Positions 45,496-56,874 of a stretch of DNA of 64,000 bases are shown here, piece by piece (the stretch's first letter is position 1; each line of letters starts with the position of its first letter). The notes below the pieces were generated by a model that was not told the DNA's origin, did not search any database, and saw nothing but the letters and a program-made list of their open reading frames with translations. Both the position numbers and the translations under genes were made by a program. This DNA comes from Phaffia rhodozyma (Eukaryota; Basidiomycota; Tremellomycetes; Cystofilobasidiales; Mrakiaceae): NCBI GenBank assembly GCA_014706385.1, contig JACGZH010000005.1:868001-932000 (forward strand), read 5' to 3'.

Positions 45496-48400
45496 ATGGC
45501 AGAGCTACATCATCGCACTGGAGCTGAAGAGGAGGTGAAGGTTCTGAAGGAGATCCATATCAATAAATCACCTAGCGGTTCTGGAGCAGAGGAAGATCTT
45601 GACCTAACTCCTAAAGCAAAGCGATCAGTATCTCCTCGCCCGAACCAACTACCCGAAGGATCAAAGAGCAATGCACCAAATCTGACTGAAGCTGAGGAAG
45701 AGGTGTTCGAGTTGATGGAAGACCTGATACCGTCTTCTCCTACAAAGCCTTCTAGACTACCAACCCTTGTGAACTCATCTAGATTGGCCTTTCCAACACT
45801 GTCTCACTCGACTCCTCCAAGATCTCGTCCTTCCTTCAATGAAGAAGACCGGGACGAGTTCGAGCTGAACGGGATTCTCTCCTATGATTTGGAGAGCAAG
45901 CTCAAAGGTCCGCCCGGCGCTCGTCAAAAGCTCGTTGATATGGACGATGACTATCAGTCGAATGGACTTCTCTCCCTTGTGTCTCCAAGCAAGTTGATTC
46001 CATCGGACGATCTTGATGATCTCCCTCCAATTCCCGCTGCTCTTATAACAAAGAGGACTGGCGGAGTTTGGGACGAAGAAGAGGTTGATATTAGTGACAT
46101 CTTGAACGAGCCAGCTTCTCAGCAACCTAAACACTCCCGTCACCACATCCCGAGTAAAATGGCAGTTTCTAACTTCGAGGTCGGGTCTGGGTCTGTTGCA
46201 GGTGCTTCGAAAGGTCTGTCCTCCTTTTCGACCTTCTCTCGATCCTCTCGCAATATACTCACATGTATTTCGCATCACCACATGTATCTTGTTGCATTTT
46301 TTCCGCTCAGATCATGCCGAGATCATACCAAACTACCTTCCGCCTCAAGAAACCTTAACATTACCTCCCTATCGACCTAACTCTGCCGATCGTCCACCAT
46401 CTTCATGGCTACCTAGTGTTCATGCTACTACCTTCAGTGGTTCACGTCTTATTCTCCGAAGATACCGGAAGAACCCTCTATTCGGTTCATCGTCTGCTGC
46501 ATCGACTGATCCAGCAGACCTTCCCCGAAACTCCCTAGGATCACTAGCACTTCTTGACACTCCAATTCATAGACTGAAAGACCAGATTGAAGAGCTAAGG
46601 AGGGAGGACGATTTGTTGAAAAGAAGAAAAACAAGAGAGGCTGAGACGGGAGTGCCGATGGAGATCTTGGAGGAGAGTTCTATCTCGAGCAATGCGAAGG
46701 GGAAAGAGAGAGCAAAGGGAGATGAGAAGGAAGAGAAGAGGATGTGGGTCGATCGATACAGACCTGTCAAGTTTAGCGATCTGTTGGGAGACGAGGTAAA
46801 CTTTTTCTCTGATGATATTTGTCACATGAAGATGCTAGATGTTGACAACTTCTGTACTTTTATTTATGCTTATAGAGAGTCAATAGAGAGACTATGAGTT
46901 GGCTAAAAGAGTGGGATCAATGTGTGTTTCAAAGGAAACCACCTCATTTGAAACAACGAAAATCCAAATTCGATAATCCTTTGAACATAGACGAGGCAAA
47001 AAAGGACTTCGCCGATGCGTTCGGAAGGCCCAAAGAACGAGTAAGTTATACTATCGAATCTCGACTATTCCCATCTTGCCACACTCGTCTCTGATCATCG
47101 TTTCTTGCGTCTGCTTTCTTCACGCGCGCGCTTCGCAGATCCTCCTTCTCTCTGGTCCGCCAGGTCTGGGGAAAACAACGCTAGCCCAGATTGTTGCTCA
47201 ACAGGCTGGCTACTCTGTTCTCGAGATCAATGCCTCAGATGACCGGACGGCCTCAACAGCGTCTGTTCGGATTCAGAGCGCACTAGATGTAGGGACATCA
47301 ATCATGGGAAAGGGAAAACCGACGTGCGTAGTGATCGATGAGATCGATGGAGCTACCGGTGGAGACACAGTTTGTTCCTTCTTTTCTGTCCTTTTCCTTG
47401 ACCCTCTCTGTTATCAATTTGCTGACTGACTTTATCCGCAATCCGTTTCTCTGAATTGTGCTCAGAGCTTTGTGAGAAGTCTGATTAGATTGATCCAAGA
47501 TATTCCCGCTAAGAAGAAAGCAGGCAAGAATATTCCTGCCAAACTTCTCAAGAGACCTATCATCTGTATCTGCAACGACCTGTACGTTATCTTGATCCAA
47601 TACATAATTTTTAGTTTGTATCTGAAGGAAGGAACGATTTTCGCTCAACATGTCTTCCCACAGATATGCGCCTTCCCTCCGAGCATTACGACCGTTCGCG
47701 CGAATCGTCCGGTTCAACAAACCTCCTATGGCCGTGCTCGTCAAACGACTTCGAGGGATCTGCGAAGCTGAAGGACTACAGGCTGATGCTCGAAGTTTGA
47801 ACAAATTGACCGAAGTTACTGGAGGCGATATCCGAAGTTGTCTGAATACGCTTCAGGTCCGTTTTCGTTTATCCTCTCTGCCTAAGCTCTGATTGACACC
47901 GAATGCAAAAAAAAACTTTCCTCTTATCCCATCAATCGAGCAGTTTATCAAAACGAAGACTGTTTATCTGACGGAACCAATGATTCGACAAGCGACCGTT
48001 GGGCTAAAAGATTCTGGCACGACCCCTCGAATGGTCTGGGACACGCTGTTTGTTCCAATCTCAATCAAGAAACAGAAAGCAGGTCTAGGGGAGAAAGAAG
48101 GAAAGTTTATAAATAGACTAGTTGAAGCAGTATCCTCTTGTGGAGAGTTTGAACGAGTCATGCAGGGTCCGTAAATTGGTTCGCTATCTTCTCTAGCAAT
48201 TCTTTTGAAAATTGATCTGGAACCCTGTTTTCTTCTACCTTCAGGCTGTTTCGAGCATTATCCGAACCTCAAATGGCAAGACACCGAATTTACTAAAGTC
48301 AATGCGATGCACGATTGGGTCCACTTCTTCGATCGATTATCGAACGACATTGGCTCAAACCAGAATTGGGAACTAATGGGGTATCTCCCATACAGTTTAG

Positions 48401-50097
48401 TTCCCTGGTTCACAAACTTCGCGTCGCACGCGAATGCTTCTAGTCAGTCCTTCCTGAAATATCTGAATGCCCTCTTTCGACTGTGTGCTGATGCCATTCG
48501 CTAAATTCATGACCGTAATCTACAGATCCAGTGAGGAAACCATTCCGTTCGTTTCGTTTCTCAAAGCGCGACCATTAACATTCCTTGTCGTTTTTCTTTC
48601 TCTTTATTTATTCGACCTAAGACGGAATTTCCTAAGCAAGACTACGAGGTAAGCTCGTTCTGCCGTACTATGAAGGGAAATTGCGGACCTTACACTGACC
48701 TTTTCTTTCTTCGAATATAGTCTTTTACACATCGACAAGCTAATATGGAGGTCATCACGACTCTTTCCCAGTCGATCCCTCCCTCGATCAGGAGCATATA
48801 CAATACGACCTCGCTTGTCACCGAGTTTGCGCCCCTCTTGATGAGAGTCATCTCTCCGAATCTCAAGCCCGTTGGTCTTTCGATTTTTTTTCACAATATC
48901 TATATTAGATGGCCAACAAATAGAGAGCTAACAAGATGAACATTGAATCCGTAGATCAATGCACAAGTCATCAAACCGGATGAACGGCTCAAACTTGCGA
49001 GATTGGTTGATCTGATGATCACTCACAATCTCAAGTTTCACCAGGAGAAAGGAGAGGATGGGAAACTCTCTTGTCGGCTCGATCCGTAAGTGATTTTTTT
49101 TACTTTGCAAGTGTCTTCTTCATTTGTTGCTGATTTACAAGACACCTATTTTTATGTTATTTTGTCTTTCTTGATTTTTCGAGGGGAAACCAGACCGATA
49201 GATGTGTTTGTTAACTATGAAGGCAAACGGGCGGGAGACATCGTTCAATCGAGATATGCAGTCCGAAGTCTAATTACTCGAGAGGTCTGTCCTTCACTAT
49301 CTCATTCAGGAGTCCTTCCGTTCTTGTTGCACATTGATTCATGGCCTAAGCTGATCTCTATCGTCTACTTCCTTTGTTTTTCTTTCCTGGGATGATAGAT
49401 GGAGGCGGAATTACTCAAGAGACATCAGGCAGCGTATCCTGTAAATGACACGCTATCAATATTTGGACCGTACGTTTTTCTTCTCTCTTCCTGTACTCGA
49501 TGTTGTATCTTCGAGAACTGATCTAAACATGAGTCCAATTGTAGAAAACCACCTCCGGTCGAACAGGATCTTTCAGAAAAAGTTCGTCCTTTGCCTTTCT
49601 CCTTCGTTTCCACTCATTGATCTCTCGGCGTGCCTCAACGTTCTTCTTCCTGACTATTCATCTTTCCAAGCTGATATTCTCAACTATCTTTGTCCTCACG
49701 TCCTTTTTTTAATTTTTAATTATTCTCTTGACCTTGATTTATCTCAATCTGATTCATCTCGCGCCATTCAATCAAACACCAACTTTTCAACAAAACCGGA
49801 AACGATGATGAAATAGGCCGCAACAGACTTTTTCGGTAGACCGCTCGGACTCATATCTGATGGATGTGAGCCTATCGTTGATCCTACTGGTCCGTCTCTT
49901 TTTTTCTTTTTGCTTCTGCCTACTTGTTCCCTTGAATTATTGTTCTGATCAACGATTCGGTCTTTTTTCTTGGTACATGTCGCACAAATGCAGGTGCAGG
50001 AGGGAAGTCAAAGAAGGCGTTCAGGATTGTGTATAAATATCACGAAGGATCCTCCGCTGCCGTCCGAAAGGGACTGTCGATGTCTTCGTTGTTCTGA
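45496..50097 (+). CDS. CTF18: CTF18, large subunit of the alternative RFC clamp loader
   Basis: Ctf18 with Dcc1, Ctf8 and Rfc2-5 loads PCNA and supports sister-chromatid cohesion and leading-strand replication. The acidic N-terminal region starts MAELHHRTGAEEE. VDRYRPVKFSDLLGDERVNRETMSWLKEWD is the RFC-like entry block. The AAA+ core has LLLSGPPGLGKTTLAQIVA (Walker A), VLEINASDDR and CVVIDEIDGA (Walker B), then RPIICICNDLYAPSLRALRPFARIVRF and GGDIRSCLNTLQF. The Ctf18-specific C-terminal part includes TPRMVWDTLFVP, GCFEHYPNLKW, GYLPYSLVPW and DFFGRPLGL. The end is FRIVYKYHEGSSAAVRKGLSMSSLF, the conserved Ctf18 tail. About 15 exons. Four MCB boxes lie just upstream. Confidence 0.94.
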
Positions 50098-50507
50098 TCC
50101 CTTCCGTGGCTTTGTTTGACTCTTCCCAGTTTCTTTGTTCTCCCTTGTTTGCCTTGCTTTGTATTATTTGAAGAGTCTTTTCTCAATCGAAAATCATAAG
50201 TGTAACAAATTTGACCTGTCAGAGAAAGGTCGAGTCAAGCAAGAGAATAGGACAGAACAACATTATTCATATGACATCTACAACAGAAACGGGGTGATAT
50301 GTGATACAACAAGATGAACCATAGAGGTTACAACAATGATTTTTTTAATTATCTTTTTGATGGATTTTGACAATCTTGAGTGTTTACAAACATAAGAGTC
50401 GAAGGGAATCGAAAGAAGAAGAAGAAGAAGAAGAAGAAGAAGAAACAGCCCAAGATCTCCAAAAAGATAAGAAAGAGGGAAAAAAGAAAAGAAAGTGCAA
50501 AAGCGAC
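50098..50507. other. Convergent intergenic region, CTF18 / JEN1
   Basis: 410 bp. It holds AT-rich 3' flanks and a (GAA)n microsatellite. No gene is supported. Confidence 0.6.
50414..50443. repeat. (GAA)n microsatellite
   Basis: About ten GAA triplets in the 3' flank of the JEN1-like gene. It reads as poly-Glu in one frame but lies outside any supported gene. Confidence 0.88.
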
Positions 50508-52289
50508 TTAAACTCGCTCGTGGTGGTAGGTCTCTCCTTTGGCACCACCCTTCTCGCCGTCGAACGAACGATCGTCAGAGTCGAGGTGGGCAGAGGCGAG
50601 CTCGCCTGCACCAGCTCCCTGTTGGAAACCGACCTTGGCCGACTCGAAATGAGATCCGTGGTTCTCTCCGTTAAGGATGGTAAAGATGATGGTCCAGGCG
50701 GCCACGACACCGATGAGAATACCTTGGATCTTGGCGTAATCCGGTACGGTCTTTCCCTCGACAACCGTTTTGAGGCTCTCACCGGCCGTGGTCTCGATCT
50801 GAGCAGCAGCAGAGGAGATCATGTTACCGAGCTGGTAAGCCACACCGGGGAATGTTCCTCGGAACGCTGGGGGCGAAAGCTCGTTGAGGTAGACCGGAAT
50901 GACACCCCAGGCACCCTGAACACCGAACTGGACAAGGAAGGCGCCAGCGGCGAGACCTCCGAATGAGGTTGGGATGATCCAGACCGGGATCATGCAACCG
51001 ATGAAGCAGATGAACAAGATGATGGTCAATCGTCGGCCAAGGAACTGGGAGATGTAACCGGCGAGCATGCCACCAGTGATGGCTCCACAGTTGCCGACAA
51101 TGGTGGCAAGAGTGGCCGAGTGTGGGGTAAATCCTTTGGAAACCTGAAGGTAGGTCGGGTAGAGATCCTGGGATCCGTGTGACAAGAAGTTGAAGCCAGC
51201 CATGAGCATGACGGCGAGGATGCAGTTGATCCACTTCGCCTTCAGCATCTGTCCAAGCTCGTGGAAGAACACCTTAGTCTTGTTGACGGGGACGTAGTCG
51301 GGAGCAGCCTCGGCAGCCCTCTGTTCGGCCCTCGCCTGAAGGAAGATGGCGGATTCGGGAAGGACAGCTCGGAAGATGGCGGCAAGCAGAGAGAGACCGG
51401 ATCCGATCCAGAACAACACTCGCCAGTGGTGGGGGCTAGTCTGAACGACGGTCAAGTTGACGCAGCATGCAAAGAGGTAACCAGCGGCGTAACCTTTTGT
51501 TTAAAGAGAAGGAAAGTGGAGAAAATACAAAAATGGAGGAGAGAAATAAGACACGGGCCATCCAAAGGTCGAGAAGAAGAAAGATGGAAAGATGACCTAC
51601 CTTGCTGAAGGATACCTGACATCAATCCTCTGGTTTGGACGGGCAAGCCCTCAAGCGCGGTGGCGGCCGAGGTACCCCAAATACCACCCATGGCAACTCC
51701 AAAGAGCGACCTGACGGCGAGGAAGGTTTTGAAGCCACCGTTAGGGATGAAACCGGATCCAAGTTGAAGTGCGGCGATGATGCACAAGTTTGTGACCAAG
51801 GTCCATTTTCGACCGTATCGATCCTATAGTCCAGGAGGAGACAGTGGGGAAGGACGTCAGTGGGAGAGGTCATCCGAGACACATACAAAACGGTTACTCA
51901 CGGCAATGATTCCAAAGAGAACGGCACCGAGTGATCGGAAGAGCAACGTCAGAGTAATTGAAGTAGTCTGGTGGAGCGAATAGATAGAACAAGAACGGGA
52001 AAGAGTCAGCAGGTGCTTCGGTCATATCATCATTACAATATATACTTACCAGGGCATGTGTGCTCTTGTCAAACGCTTCACTTAATCTTGTGAGTGAGAG
52101 GGAGACAGCGAAGAAGTCGAAGGCGTCCATGGTCCAGGCGAACCAACCGGAGGCGTAGAGCGCCCAACTGATCGGAGAGATCATCGCGAAGATCTTGAAC
52201 GGGTTGTAGACCACCTGCTCTTCGTCATCTCCGGTCTGCCTGTCGGCCTTTGAGGGGATTGTCGGGATCAGGTTCTTGAAGTATCCCAT
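50508..52289 (-). CDS. JEN1: JEN1-type monocarboxylate/H+ symporter (MFS)
   Basis: Major facilitator permease of the lactate/pyruvate SHS family. ATG at 52289 (MGYFKNLIPTIPSKADRQ). The reading continues ISWALYASGWFAWTMDAFDFFAVSLSLTRL, LTLLFRSLGAVLFGIIADRYGRKWTL, RSLFGVAMGGIWGTSAATALEGLP, RGLMSGILQQGYAAGYLFA and HHWRVLFWIG. The second half contains NFLSHGSQDLYPTYL, the diagnostic NxxSHGSQDxxPT motif of Jen proteins, then GAITGGMLAGYISQFLGRR and YLNELSPPAFRGTFPGVAYQLGNM. About 12 transmembrane segments, four or five exons. Yeast JEN1 is glucose-repressed and induced on lactate; regulation here is unknown. The C-terminal tail is hydrophilic and acidic (HLDSDDRSFDGEKGG). Confidence 0.93.
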
Positions 52290-52842
52290 GATGGGTAGTT
52301 AGGTGGATGAGTGAATGAGAATGTGAAAGTGAATGAGAATGAGAATGAACAAGACGAGTGAGAGTGCGTATGCTCCAACAACAAGCGCCAGTGAGAGGTT
52401 AGTGGGAATGTTGGGAAGAAAGAGTGAGACCAAAAGGAAATGAAGGCGACTCTTATAGAATAAATCAGCACCTCATCCAAACGCAGATATACACATATCC
52501 TCAAACAGCCGGTGATATCGGTCCGGTCATTGAAACTTTCCTAAGAAGAGGGTCAGGACCGATCAGTGTACAGAGTCCTCAGAAACAGAGACCGATAGAG
52601 GCCAGACCATGAAATAAGAAACGAAAAGAGACGAAGAAAGCCGATGAGACGGAGATGGAAGGAGGTGAGAAGGTTAACGAGAGTACGGTTAAGTGCGGGT
52701 CCGTGGGAGGGAGGAAGGCTACGGGCGAGGCCAGGAACGCTATATTTCCGGTCGATCGGTCAATCAATTTGTCTCGGTTCCCTTCCGCTTGCTTTCTGCC
52801 CCAGCCGCACGCCCGACGGGGGGGTTTGATCTCTGTGGGTTT

Positions 52843-52905
52843 GGTGCCTGGTGCCTGGTGCCTGGTGCCTGGTGCCTGGTGCCTGGTGCCTGGTGCCTGG
52901 TGCCT
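52843..52905. repeat. Nine perfect tandem copies of a 7-bp unit (GGTGCCT)
   Basis: A 63-bp array without mismatches, about 0.55 kb upstream of the JEN1 start codon. The unit is asymmetric and its length is not a multiple of three, which agrees with a non-coding location. Confidence 0.95.
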
Positions 52906-53703
52906 GAGCCAACTTTGCTTTCTTCTCTCTGGGCGAGACAGCGGCAGCGCATCGCGACTCCAAGGAACAGGAACGAATTCTATTTTTGGAAAACTCTTTG
53001 CGCCTCGACTTGCGCCTCAAAAGATTATCGAGCCGGTGATCATATGTGTGTGCGGTTTTTGGTTGCCTCGTGTTCTTTGTGCTGCTGTCGGTTGTCTGTG
53101 GTCGCGACACTCTCATACACCTACCCACCAACTCGACGTAGTAACTCTAACCGATATGTCCGATCGGATATTGACACGGATCCTTGATTGACATCTAGAA
53201 GTTACTTTCTTGCTTTATTTTTAGTATCACTTCGTCAGTTCCGTTCGTATGAGCCTGAGTTCATCATGCTTTCATCATCCTCTGCTTCATCTTATCCCGA
53301 GAGAAACACGCGAGCCGAGGAAATGCGCAAGAGTAGAAGGAAAGAGCGAAATGACAATAAGGATATCGGTACTTGTTCCCTGTGCTTTTGCCGACTGTTG
53401 GTCAAGTCCGAACAAAGCGGGCGAGTAGGCGAGCAGAGGTCTCTCAGTCTTTTCGTCAAACCCCTCCCGAACCCAATGATGGGTTTCGTCGTGTCCCTTC
53501 CGTCTCTCCCTCGGTCTGTTGTCTGTTTTCTGGCTTGCCGCTATAGATCTTGAGAATTAGCACAACACCTTGCGTTATAAATAAGAAATAATAAGTAGCG
53601 ACACTCACAAGGCTACCCGTAGTTCTAGAATCGCATATCCTCTCCCTCCATTTCGATCCCTCCACAAGGGTGAAAGTCGCGCAAAACAGAGAATAGATCT
53701 GCC

Positions 53704-53775
53704 TCCGAGAAGAGAAAAAGTAAAGAGAAGAGGGAGAGGGAGAAAAGAAGAGAAGGAGGAGGAGGAAGAAAAAAT
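53704..53775. repeat. Polypurine tract (GA/GGA-rich)
   Basis: About 70 bp almost entirely A and G on the plus strand, just beyond the HAP3 stop codon. On the HAP3 strand it is polypyrimidine 3' flank. Confidence 0.8.
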
Positions 53776-53819
53776 GACAGCGACCGAAACCCCCATTGAC
53801 AAACCCTGACGAAGTCCTC

Positions 53820-55260
53820 TTATTCCTCATCATCCTCCGACACTTCATCGTCCGTGTATTCATCATCATTCGTGAACCCGTAATACTCTCCTCCGGGGAT
53901 CCCACCACCCAAAAGATCAACCGATGAGAATTTCATCGGTCGATCTTCATCATCCTTATCTTCATCTTCTTCTTCCTTCTTCATCACCACATCAAGTCCC
54001 GTAGATGGATCAGTTGTGGTCATCAAACCGGAACCTGTCGTCGGTCGTCTAGGCTTTTCGCTCTGCGCCTACAAGTCGTGCAATAAAAAGAAGAGGAATA
54101 AATCGTAACAAAATCATTATCGTATGCCATGGCCGTCAGTGCATTCACAAGAAAGGAGAAGGCCTTACAATTCGGTACTTTGCCAGGTAGATCCTTAATG
54201 ATTCTACATAATTGTCAAATCCTGTCAAGTTTCATAATCAAATTCAAATTCAGCCCAAATTCAAAAATCAGATTATGAATTCAAAAAAGATCAAATATGT
54301 TGACTCTTTTTTCCGTCCTTATATTTTACATATCTGATTAAGAAAAAAAAGAAAAAAAGAAAAAAAGAAGAAAAAAAAAAGACTTGCCCAATGCACTCAT
54401 CGCTTCCAGGATATCTGAAGAGATTACTCGCATCAGTACACCGATTTAGACAGGCTGCATCAAATACAAATCAAAGATATATTGGAAACACTTACCCTCG
54501 CCGTTCATCGTCTTTCGTTTGTTTTGCAAACATCGTTCCGAAGCTTCTGATGTCTTTTGTTTTGTTTGTTCGCGTTCGAAGAGCCGTTAAGAGCGATCGA
54601 TCGTTAGGTTGATGACGAAAGAATATCATCACTTAACAAAACTCGAAAACGAGACATACGATGAAAGAAATAAACTCAGAAACGCCTGGTTAATCGTCCG
54701 TATTCATCCGTTTTGGATCGACAAATCAATCAAACCAAAACAAATCAGATCTTGGCGTCAGCGCCGTTCAGGTCGGATATCGGTTTCCTTCAAGCGAAGG
54801 GAACCAAAGATGAAGAGACGGACATTCCTGGTAGTGAGGAGATGTTATGAAGAATATCAGTTAGCAGACAACCGAGGAAAAAGAAGACATCAAGAAACTT
54901 ACTTGAAGGCATTCTTTGGATTCTTTCGCAATCTTGGCGGACGGAGGTAAGCATTCTCTCATTAATCTGCTCACGTTCGCGATCTGATTTTGAAAATTCA
55001 GATAGAGAGAAACGAAAACAAAACATTTCAGTTCGACGTTCAGATGGATATTGAAAACTAGCAGGATAGAAACTGACAGGTAGCAACCGATCCTGCTCCC
55101 TAAACTCTTCCAGCTGGGACTCGGTGAATTCGTGGGTGTCGGGAATATGGCTCTGCCTTCTAGGTTGAAGAAGGACTCGCTCGGTCACTCGGCCTGATGA
55201 TGCTGGTTTTGGTGCCGACACTCTTCCCGAATGAAGATACTCATTTGAACGACTAGCCAT
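53820..55260 (-). CDS. HAP3: CCAAT-binding factor subunit HAP3 (NF-YB)
   Basis: Histone-fold subunit of the Hap2/3/5 CCAAT-binding complex, which controls respiratory and iron-related genes. Eight exons: 55078-55260, 54903-54983, 54824-54827 (4 nt), 54660-54685, 54496-54553, 54388-54414, 54169-54221 and 53820-54068, giving 226 aa. The joined reading EQDRLLP/IANVSRLMRECLPPSAKIAKESKECLQ/EC/VSEFISFI/TSEASERCLQNKRKTMNGED/ILEAMSALG/FDNYVESLRIYLAKYR matches the NF-YB histone fold end to end. Phases agree at every junction. The intron after MSALG starts with GC (GCAAGT) instead of GT. The C-terminal 80 residues form an acidic tail (KKEEEDEDKDDED, DDEVSEDDEE), possibly activating. The N-terminus (MASRSNEYLHSG) is Arg/Ser-rich. 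Confidence 0.93.
54222..54387 (-). other. GC-AG intron of HAP3 with a long polypyrimidine run
   Basis: On the minus strand the intron begins GCAAGT and ends GACAG. The GC donor is required to join GCATTGG to GATTTGAC as ALGFDNY, in phase. GCAAGT is the usual strong GC-type donor. The intron opens with a 35-40 nt T-rich stretch (A-rich on the plus strand, about 54343-54380). Confidence 0.8.
54824..54827 (-). other. Predicted 4-nt micro-exon (GAAT) of HAP3
   Basis: GAAT on the minus strand is bounded by CTACCAG and GTCCGT. It lies between introns 54828-54902 (75 nt, with a GCTAAC branch-like site) and 54686-54823 (138 nt). It supplies GAA (Glu) and the first base of TGC (Cys), rebuilding the near-invariant QECVSEF of NF-YB. 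Without it the frame breaks. Confidence 0.75.
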
Positions 55261-55839
55261 GGGTGGAAAAGAGATGTGTACGTGTACGTATCCTTGTATG
55301 TGTGTGATGTGTGCGTGTGTTAAGGGGAAAAAAATGGGGACGGAGTAAAAATCAGATAAGACAAGGAAAAGAACAAACCTGTTTAGGTAAGCATAAAGTG
55401 TATTTGAATCCACGCCCCTTGGCTCTTACCTAAGTATCTCGACTTAGTCCTTCGTTCATTCTCTCTTCCTCACCATCATCAATCCAACATTCCTCACCAA
55501 CACGAGCGATCCCGGCCTATCGATCAGCCAGGTCAGTACATCTTTTGCTTGTTGAGCTCGATATAGGCTCAATTTAGCTCACTTATATCCTTGGCTTTTC
55601 GTGTCGTTGTATTTTAAACACTCTCTTCTCCTTTCACTTGTCTTTTTCCTTTGATTTCTCGTTGATTCCATGGCTCCTCAAACTAACACAAAGATTCACT
55701 CATTCTCCGTCTGTCTTTGTCTTGTATCAAAGAAGAGCTGTCACCAGCACGAAGACTCTTAAATATATCATAATCACCACCTCCTCTCGTCAAACAAACA
55801 CTCTGGTCAACTCTTTCTTGAAGGTCTTCAATATCCACC
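55261..55839. promoter_or_regulatory. Divergent promoter region, HAP3 / uL11m
   Basis: 579 bp between two divergent start codons. It is C/T-rich near the ribosomal-protein side. I did not see a clear CCAAT or TATA element that could be assigned to either gene. Confidence 0.45.
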
Positions 55840-56424
55840 ATGTCTAAATTAGTATCCGCGGCCACCGTTGTACATCCTTGTCTATTTCTTGTCTTTCGTT
55901 TCACCTTTTCGAAGACTGCCTGCCTCTTGATTCCTTTCCCTTCGTCCTACTACAGTGTTTGGCCTGATTTTTTTTTTTTCATTTTCTTTCGTTTGAATAA
56001 TCAGAGAATCACTGTTCAGGCGGGTAAAGCTGCCCCAACTCCTCCTGTCGGACCAGCCCTCGGAGCGAAAGGAGTGAAATCAATGGATTTCTGTAAAGAA
56101 TTTAACGCTCGTACGGCTGATTACGTCGTTGGTACTCCTCTGCCGACCGTCATCAAGATCAACCCTGACAAGTCTTTCACATTCAAGATCAAGACACCCA
56201 ATGCTTCGTACCTCATCAAGAAGGCGGCAGGCGTCGAGAAGGGTACGAGAGGTGCAGGCGTGAAAGGAGCAAAGCCGATCGTGGGCAAGATCGGGTTGAA
56301 GATGATCTACGAGATTGCAAAATTGAAGAGTAGGGATGATAACTTGCAGGGCGTGCCGTTGTATGGAATCGTCTCTGGATTGGTGGAGTCGGCCAGAACA
56401 CTAGGAATCGAAGTCGTAGCATGA
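55840..56424 (+). CDS. MRPL19: Mitochondrial large-subunit ribosomal protein uL11m (MRPL19)
   Basis: Two exons, 55840-55869 and 56005-56424, encode 149 aa. MSKLVSAATV joins RITVQAGKAAPTPPVGPALGAKGVKSMDFCKEFNART, the L11 N-terminal domain with the PPVGPALG signature. TPLPTVIKINPDKSFTFKIKTPNASYLIKKAAG follows, and the C-terminal RNA-binding domain ends with VPLYGIVSGLVESARTLGIEVVA. The length fits bacterial-type L11. The bacterial-like sequence (rather than cytosolic RPL12) and the basic, Ser/Ala/Val-rich start support mitochondrial location. L11 forms the GTPase-associated centre of the ribosome. The gene is divergent from HAP3, whose complex regulates mitochondrial genes in other fungi. Co-regulation is only a possibility. 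Confidence 0.94.
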   Translation: MSKLVSAATVVHPCLFLVFRFTFSKTACLLIPFPSSYYSVWPDFFFFIFFRLNNQRITVQAGKAAPTPPVGPALGAKGVKSMDFCKEFNARTADYVVGTPLPTVIKINPDKSFTFKIKTPNASYLIKKAAGVEKGTRGAGVKGAKPIVGKIGLKMIYEIAKLKSRDDNLQGVPLYGIVSGLVESARTLGIEVVA

Positions 56425-56874
56425 TCCTTTTTTCTTTGGGTGTCTCTCTGTCTTTCTCTTCGCTTTTGTTTTTTGCTTTTGCATCGCTCTGCTGCCTTGC
56501 TTGGATCTTTTTCTGATATCAAACTAAAAGAGAGAGGTGCACTCGGATGATGACCCGAAAGGAATAAATATAGTAAAATCGGTATTTAGGGGAACAATAT
56601 CAACTTTTTCGGTGAAACAGGAAGTAAATAGGAGAGGGAGGGGATCTCATACGATCGCACTTATTAAATCGGGCTGTAGGATACAATCGGGGAGAGGGAC
56701 AAAGCGATAAGAAGAGAAGAGAGTTCTGTAGTTCTGCGGGAAAAAAAGTTAGGCACGTGCTCCTTTCAGAATAGAGCTGAAAAGCACAAAGTAAAGTATA
56801 TACAAGAGGAGGAATCCAAAACTAAAAGGGAGAGGATAAAAGCAAAAAATGAGGTCAAGAAGGAAGAACAATCC
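56425..56874. other. Convergent intergenic region, uL11m / MED16-like
   Basis: 450 bp of 3' flanks. T-rich on the left, purine-rich on the right. No gene or RNA recognised. Confidence 0.55.

Larger units (their letters stand above)
52290..53819. other. Intergenic region, JEN1 promoter / HAP3 3' flank
   Basis: 1.5 kb with no supported gene. It holds a 7-bp tandem repeat (52843-52905) and a polypurine run (53704-53775). A 121-residue open frame at 53188-53553 has no recognisable domain and is rejected. Confidence 0.55.

Noticed and set aside
50367..50966. Plus-strand 199-residue frame across the JEN1 3' end
   Set aside because: Antisense shadow of JEN1 plus the GAA microsatellite. The minus-strand reading has clear transporter motifs.
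53188..53553. A 121-residue plus-strand open frame between JEN1 and HAP3
   Set aside because: No domain, mixed low-complexity composition, no good start context, and no splice partners. It probably arises by chance in the JEN1 upstream region.
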